A stretch of DNA of 64,000 nucleotides from Molossus alvarezi (Eukaryota; Chordata; Mammalia; Chiroptera; Molossidae), in the NCBI GenBank assembly GCA_037176705.1, contig CM073890.1, positions 94,044,591 through 94,108,590 on the forward strand, given 5' to 3'. A program made the translations under genes and the position numbers. The notes under the pieces are model-generated. The model was given only the letters and a program-made list of their open reading frames with translations, ran no database searches and was not told the origin of the DNA. The stretch's first letter is position 1. Each line of letters opens with the position of its first letter. Of the stretch, positions 59,341 through 64,000 are shown piece by piece.

Positions 59341-60010
59341 CTTTTAAAAAATAATTATTTTCCAATTACAATTTACAGTCAATATTATTTTGTGTTAGTT
59401 TCAGGGCTACAGCATAGGGGTTAGGGCATTATATACTTTACAAAGTGGTCCCCCTGCTATTTCCTGTACCCACCTGGCAACCATACATAGTTATTACAAT
59501 ATTATTGACTATATTCCCTATGTTGTATTTTTCATCCCCATGACTATTTTAAAAAATTTTTTTCCCCTGTATTGATTTTAGAGAGAGAGGACGTGAGAGG
59601 GAGAGAGAGAAACATCGATGAGAGAGAACATCGAATGGCCACCTCCTGCATGCCCCCCACTGGGGATCAGGCCCACAACCTGGGCATGTACCCTGACAGG
59701 GAATTGAACCAGAGACCTCTTGGTGCATGGGTCGACACTCAACCACTGAGCCACACTGGCCAGACTCCCTGTGACTATTTTGTAACTACCAGTTTGCAAT
59801 TCTTAATCCCTTCACCTTTTTCACCCAGTCCCCCAGTCCCTGTCCCCTCTGGCAAACATCAGTTTATTCTCTGTATCCAGGAGTCTGTTTCAGTGTGTTT
59901 TTAAAAATTATTTTGTTCTTTAGAGTCCACATGCGAGTGAAGTCACATGGTATTTGTCTTTCTCTGACTTAACATAACATCCTCTAGGTCCATCCATGCT
60001 GGATTGGATT
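59341..60010 (-). mobile_element. L1 3' end (old), interrupted by VES
   Basis: 'ttttgtgttagtttcagggc', acagcataggggttagggca, attattgactatattcccta and 'tttgtctttctctgacttaa' are the complement of an old eutherian L1 3' UTR and ORF2 end. Confidence 0.75.
59551..59757 (-). mobile_element. VES SINE (type B) inside L1
   Basis: 'gtattgattttagagagaga', ccacctcctgcatgcccc, head end 'gccacactggccaga'. Flanks ccccatgactatttt and ccctgtgactatttt form the target duplication. Confidence 0.92.
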
Positions 60011-60091
60011 TCACGTGAAAGTATTCTTAAATGCAATGATAAGACTATCACTTTGATAAGTACTGTTTTTGAACTGTAAACAAAAATTCAA

Positions 60092-60270
60092 AGGAATTTA
60101 TTGAGTGTCCGCCACCTACTAGTCAAACGGCTATATAAGTGTCTTACAGGCATAACACAAGAGTATGTGGATAAGAAGTTAATTCTTTCTATATACCTTG
60201 AAGGTCCACATTGTTATCCTATTTTACATAGAGAAAGGAAACTCAGAGTGAGTGGATTGACTTATCCAAG
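60092..60270 (-). repeat. MIR-like fragment
   Basis: 'tattgagtgtccgccaccta', 'cctattttacatagagaaag' and 'aaactcagagtgagtggatt' in reverse MIR order. Confidence 0.5.
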
Positions 60271-60377
60271 CTGGGGTGACTAACCGTCCTGGTTTGCCCA
60301 AGACTGAGAGACCCCAAGCTAAAATGAGAAAGTCCATATCAACTGGGGCCAGCTTGGTCACTCTAGGTGGAGCTGAA

Positions 60378-60410
60378 ACAAACAAACAAACAAACAAACA
60401 AACACAACAG
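60378..60410. repeat. (AAAC)n microsatellite
   Basis: About seven aaac units in a row followed by acaacagcaataaaa. Confidence 0.95.
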
Positions 60411-60689
60411 CAATAAAATCTTTATAAAGTGACTAATATTCATTCCATACTGTTTCCTTCTCTATCTACTGAGCCTGCACATATAATACAGTCTCAAGGG
60501 TTAATAGTCTAAATGTGAAAAACACAAGAAACAAGATAACATTGAAAATAATCTTTGAATCAATCGTAGCCATTTCCCGTGATTAAAACATCATCTTGTA
60601 AAAGGCCAGAATCAGAGGAAGAAATTTCTGTTGAAGAGCTCTCTCTGCATGCTCTTCGCTTAGCATGATGGGACATAAAAGTAACTTAC

Positions 60690-60727
60690 CTCGTCAGAAA
60701 TTTGACCTCCAAATGTCACCCATGTTC
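60690..60727 (-). CDS. KCNAB1: KCNAB1 coding exon (38 nt), GTWVTFGGQISDE
   Basis: This is the most upstream exon visible. It starts with the last two bases of a split glycine codon, encodes TWVTFGGQISDE and ends in phase 0 on GAG. The acceptor is ttttctag and the donor gtaagtt. In the Kv-beta family this segment forms the first strand of the barrel core, and its Thr-Trp pair contacts NADP(H) (known from Kv-beta2). The exon is short, as in other KCNAB genes. The preceding exon, expected to encode the conserved NLGKSGLRVSCLGL block, was searched for up to position 64000 and not found, so it lies outside the window. Confidence 0.93.
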
Positions 60728-61409
60728 CTAGAAAAGAATAAAATTTGCACATTACTTATAATCATTTTCCTAATATCATGTATGATGAGAGAAAACATGT
60801 TTTCTTACAAGACTATTTCAACAGGTTGTTCACAAAGGTACCTGGAGGAGGGAAACTTGGGGGCTGAAGCCCAGCCCGTCCTCACCCTCACCAAAGTTGT
60901 CCAACAGGAGTCTGCATCCCCCTGGAGGAAAGGATGCCTTTCTTCATTCATAGGCACCATCTATGCTGAGAGCCACCCAGTCTACACAATGCTTTTCGTC
61001 TGACAGAGGACCGTGAATGCTAGTGTGCAGGAAGGCAGTGTCACCGTGCCTACTCTGGCTACACACCCGTTCTTGCTCCCATTTAGCCAAGGGGCCACCA
61101 GTTCTGAAAGCAACAGTAAAATCTTGGGTTATGTTTCTTTCATTCATTGTCTTCAACAATTAACTCTGTTTTGTATTCCCTATTACCTTTCAAAAGGACC
61201 CCATTTCCAAACCCCAGGACATGACACACCTTCTCTGTTGTGACCTGCTACTCCAGAATGGAAAGCTCCATTGCTTTGGGGCTGGGAGTGGAGGCAGTAT
61301 GGAGTGAAGATTGGGAAGGCAAGGGAGAGGCATGACCAGCAGCCAGGTTGCCTTTGGAAAGCAGGGGGGAAGCAGACACTGCATGGGCTCTTGCCACTTT
61401 AGTCTACAG

Positions 61410-61850
61410 TCCCTTCATTCATTCCTTTCCTCCTCCATTCACTTTTTTTGAGCCCTAATTACATGCCAGCAGAAGCATTGCACCTAAGTGCTAGGGACAA
61501 TGAGGTGATTGATCACTTTCTTTCTCCCATAGTTTACAATACTTGACTGAGGCAAACACAAGGCAGTAGGGGAAGGGGCACTTAAAAAAGACTTCTAGAA
61601 GAAGTGACACTTTGGTTGAATAGCAAAGGAGGTAACTGGATGAAGAAGGAAGGGACAGGCATTCAGATATAGGTAACAGCACAGGCAAGGCAAGGAGGTA
61701 GAAAACTTGAGAGTGTGCTGATGAGCTGTGATGTGGGCCACTGGCCCAGGGAGGCATCGTGACAGAGAGAGAGAGGGATGGCAGTAGTGACAGCAGCCTG
61801 GGCACAATTCATTTTTGTGGGAGAGGACAAAGAAACACTGTTAGCATATT
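61410..61850 (-). repeat. L2-like fragment
   Basis: 'tcattcattcctttcctcct', ttacatgccagcagaagcat, 'gaaggaagggacaggcattc' and 'gtaacagcacaggcaaggca' are the inverted L2 3' pattern. Confidence 0.6.
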
Positions 61851-61851
61851 T

Positions 61852-62000
61852 CATAATAACAGTCATAGCTACCATTAATGGAACACCTTCCAAATGTCAA
61901 CAGTTTGCAGAGAAATTTGCATACTTTCATCTCTAATTGTTTTGACAAACTTACAAGGCAATTTTATTATTCCTATTTCCAAATGAGGGGTCTAACATCA
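61852..62000 (-). repeat. MIR-like fragment
   Basis: 'taatggaacaccttccaaat' and tattcctatttccaaatgag in reverse MIR order. Strongly diverged. Confidence 0.5.
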
Positions 62001-63928
62001 ACCAACCAATAAATGGAATACCCAGGACTCCCCCCACACACCTAACTTCAAGAAGGGTATCTATCGGTTCCACTGCATCTCGCCGCCTCTACAATCTTTC
62101 CTGATTAATTACGGCCCTAGCATTTCATATTCCATAGAATGTCGATGTAATTGTGCCTTTTCTCCTAGTTCCCAAAGACAAAAACAGAGGTAAAGTAGAG
62201 ATGATTTCACTGTTATACTCTATACCCCAGAGGTTGCAGATGGGCAGCTACAGGCTGTACTCGCAGATTTGTTTTACCTGCTAGAACAATGTTGGCCTGC
62301 TTGCTTGCTACTTTAATAAGTGTTGAATAAGATACCAACATTTAAATAATTAGGAGATTTTTCTTTAACATGTCTGATTTCCAGTTTCTCTAACAACAGA
62401 AGGCTGGTGTGCCCACAAGGCAGACATCGCGGAATGTGAGGGGCAATGTCCTCTGTGGAAGGGCTATGCCCTCCGCAGTCAGTCCGAGTCTGCACACCTT
62501 CCTTTGTATTTCCAACACTGAAATCAAAGGCAGTTGTTATTTCCTGCCACATGTTTTTTGCTATTTTTTAGTTGTAAAATTAAGAGAGAAAAAATGAACT
62601 CGTGCACCTCCTAAAAAACATGAATTGAGGATTTTAAGAAAAGAAAAAAAAAGGAGTGTACTTTTTTTGGTGGGGTGCATGAGAAGAACATGCAAACAAA
62701 GACTGTTCACACAGAGAAATTACAGTTTAAGGCACCATTATAAAACCAGCCACGACTGGTAGAGAAAAGATAGGTGTTGAGGAACTTAATGAACTGGAGA
62801 AATGGCAGTGTTTGTCTTTGAATGAAAGACAACAATAAGTGATCTGCTGTCAAATGCAGTTCTCTTAAGCGAAAAAATTGCCAGGCCATCCAAACCTTTT
62901 TACAGACAATGCTTTTTTAAGAGTTTCTTTTGAATGCGGCAGAAATTATGTGTCCGGAGAAAAAACAAACTTTGCAAATTTTGGTATAACCAGAAACATT
63001 GTAGCTTAGCATGTTAAGAATATGGTTGAAAACTTTCAGGATAAGTTAAATTATTGGTGGCATTTTCTATTGCAGCAAATGAGAACACAAATATGAATAA
63101 CAGCATGCTCTTAGCTATACTTATTTGTGTTGTTTTGAGAGTGTGTGTGTGTGGGGCAAAGAACTTTTGAACAAGAGAGTAAAACATCAGGAAATGGTTT
63201 ACTTCATGATGAGAAAGGTCTCAGACCAGTGTATATAGGCTGCACTGTTCCAAAGTCTGTGTTGACTACAAATGGGGTTCTTACAAAGGGTGGGGCTGAC
63301 ATTGGACCTGTCAAGCAACAGATCCCTAGGCGGCAGTATTTTGTAGGGGCACTAAACAATGAGGTCTATAAGTCCATTAATTTTCTCATGCATCAGGAGT
63401 TGCTTTGGGCTAAAAATCTAAAATGAGACAAGCCGTGAATTCAGTAATTAATGTCATGAACTGACCATTCTTCTATATCTTGGAGCAAAATCAAGTCGGT
63501 GTCTGCTTGATGAATTTGCTGGCACACTTGTACTGAGATTATGGAGATTTTTTTAATTGTTCATGTCACCAAAGGGAGTAGTCCTAGCTCCACTCAGCAG
63601 CAAAGACTTAGCAGCAAAGACTGACTTGAAGTTCCAAGTTATTTGCTGACATTACAACTCATCTGCACCTTCTAAATTTTTTTCTATAGGTGCATTTACA
63701 AATATTTGCATAAATATCTCATTTGCTTCTCTGAGTCCTGACAAAATAGAGTCTTTGGGGAATTCAGTTGCTAAAAAATAATTCAGTCCACTTTCCTACA
63801 TTGCAGTCAGTTTCCAGAAATGAAATTGATAGTCTGAAATTCATTCTTTGAAACTGGAACATTGAGTACTGGCTTTCAAACTTTATGAAAATAAACCAGC
63901 ATTATTTGTCTTTGCTTTCTTAATTCTT

Positions 63929-64000
63929 TTTTTTTTTTTTTATCCTCACCCGAGGACATTTTCCCATTTTTTGTTCAGATAGAGTGGGAGGGAGAGAGAG
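63929..64000 (-). mobile_element. VES SINE (type A), cut by window edge
   Basis: T run, 'atcctcacccgaggacattt', 'gttcagatagagtgggaggg'. Only the tail half lies inside the window. Confidence 0.92.

Larger units (their letters stand above)
55316..60689 (-). other. KCNAB1: KCNAB1 intron (5,374 nt)
   Basis: VES SINEs lie near 55748, 55983, 56756, 57161 and 59551 (the last inside an L1 3' end, about 59341-60010). MIR-like pieces are at 59034-59240 and 60092-60270, and an (AAAC)n run at 60378-60410. Nothing recognised in 56160-56740 and 57430-59030. Confidence 0.9.
370..60727 (-). other. KCNAB1: KCNAB1 gene body (internal part, ten coding exons)
   Basis: This is the internal part of the gene for Kv-beta1, a cytoplasmic subunit that sits under Shaker-type (Kv1) channel tetramers, binds NADP(H) through an aldo-keto reductase barrel and, in isoforms with an inactivating N-terminus, speeds channel inactivation. 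Ten minus-strand exons of 38, 80, 45, 45, 44, 87, 86, 121, 95 and 121 nt join in one frame with no stop, 762 nt in all. All introns are GT-AG. The encoded stretch runs from the GTWVTFGG motif to LPQLAV. The isoform-specific N-terminal exons are expected to the right of the window, and the exons for the end of the barrel and the C-terminus to the left. Choices such as [22 protein letters not shown] and PELYHKI separate it from KCNAB2. No frameshift or damaged splice site is seen, so the gene looks functional. Confidence 0.96.
60728..64000 (-). other. KCNAB1: KCNAB1 intron, partial (runs off right edge)
   Basis: This is the intron upstream of the first visible exon. L2-like sequence covers about 61410-61850 and an MIR-like piece 61852-62000. 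A VES SINE begins at 63929 and is cut by the window edge. A 14-bp tandem duplication sits at 63596-63622. Nothing else recognised. A 93-codon frame at 63145-63426 resembles no protein I know. Confidence 0.85.

Noticed and set aside
63145..63426. 93-codon frame outside named repeats
   Set aside because: I could not match the peptide to any family, and no flanking splice signals, promoter or poly(A) tail suggest an exon or processed copy. A protein search would settle it.
60728..64000. Search for the preceding KCNAB1 exon (NLGKSGLRVSCLGL block)
   Set aside because: No matching stretch with correct splice sites was seen on the minus strand, so the exon is taken to lie beyond the window.

Overview
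This window reads as intronic DNA from a mammal, most probably a vespertilionid (yangochiropteran) bat. Two signals support that. About 28 copies or pieces of the tRNA-derived VES SINE are scattered through it; these end in a 'ggccagggc'-type 5' border and carry GA/CT-rich and A-rich tails. Young non-autonomous hAT DNA transposons are also present, including two SPIN-type elements. These families are characteristic of vesper bats. Older eutherian repeats (MIR, L2, MLT1, MER5A-like, Tigger, L1 3' ends) fill in between.

One protein-coding gene crosses the window, entirely on the minus strand: KCNAB1, the Kv-beta1 subunit of voltage-gated potassium channels (aldo-keto reductase fold). I find ten consecutive internal coding exons: 60690-60727, 55236-55315, 52999-53043, 48891-48935, 46784-46827, 35175-35261, 11232-11317, 9417-9537, 7473-7567 and 370-490. 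Every junction is GT-AG and every phase matches. The exons total 762 nt and carry the NADPH-binding and catalytic motifs. The alternative N-terminal exons lie beyond the right edge, because transcription enters from high coordinates. The last coding exons lie beyond the left edge. Residue choices such as KLYWGGK, DSNTPME and YHLFQRE fit KCNAB1 rather than its paralogue KCNAB2. No second gene, structural RNA gene or CRISPR array is visible.

Layout, left to right. 0-11 kb: four exons among SINEs, a 5'-truncated L1, and a Tigger element split by a hAT element just 3' of an exon. 11-35 kb: a 23.9-kb intron with nested VES copies, a VES split by SPIN, a 20-unit minisatellite and a fold-back duplication. 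35-47 kb: an 11.5-kb intron with two HAL1-type (ORF1-only) LINE elements in the same orientation, the first apparently full length with a perfect 16-bp target-site duplication. 47-61 kb: five exons, a second SPIN, an MLT1 LTR and serial SINE insertions. 61-64 kb: upstream intron.

I did not find a new biological system. The notable observations are transposon biology: nested cut-and-paste elements with recognisable 8-bp target duplications, an ORF1-only LINE with intact borders, very short VES derivatives with tail and target duplication, and fold-back rearrangements suggesting template switching. All were read by eye; divergences, family names and conservation were not computed.
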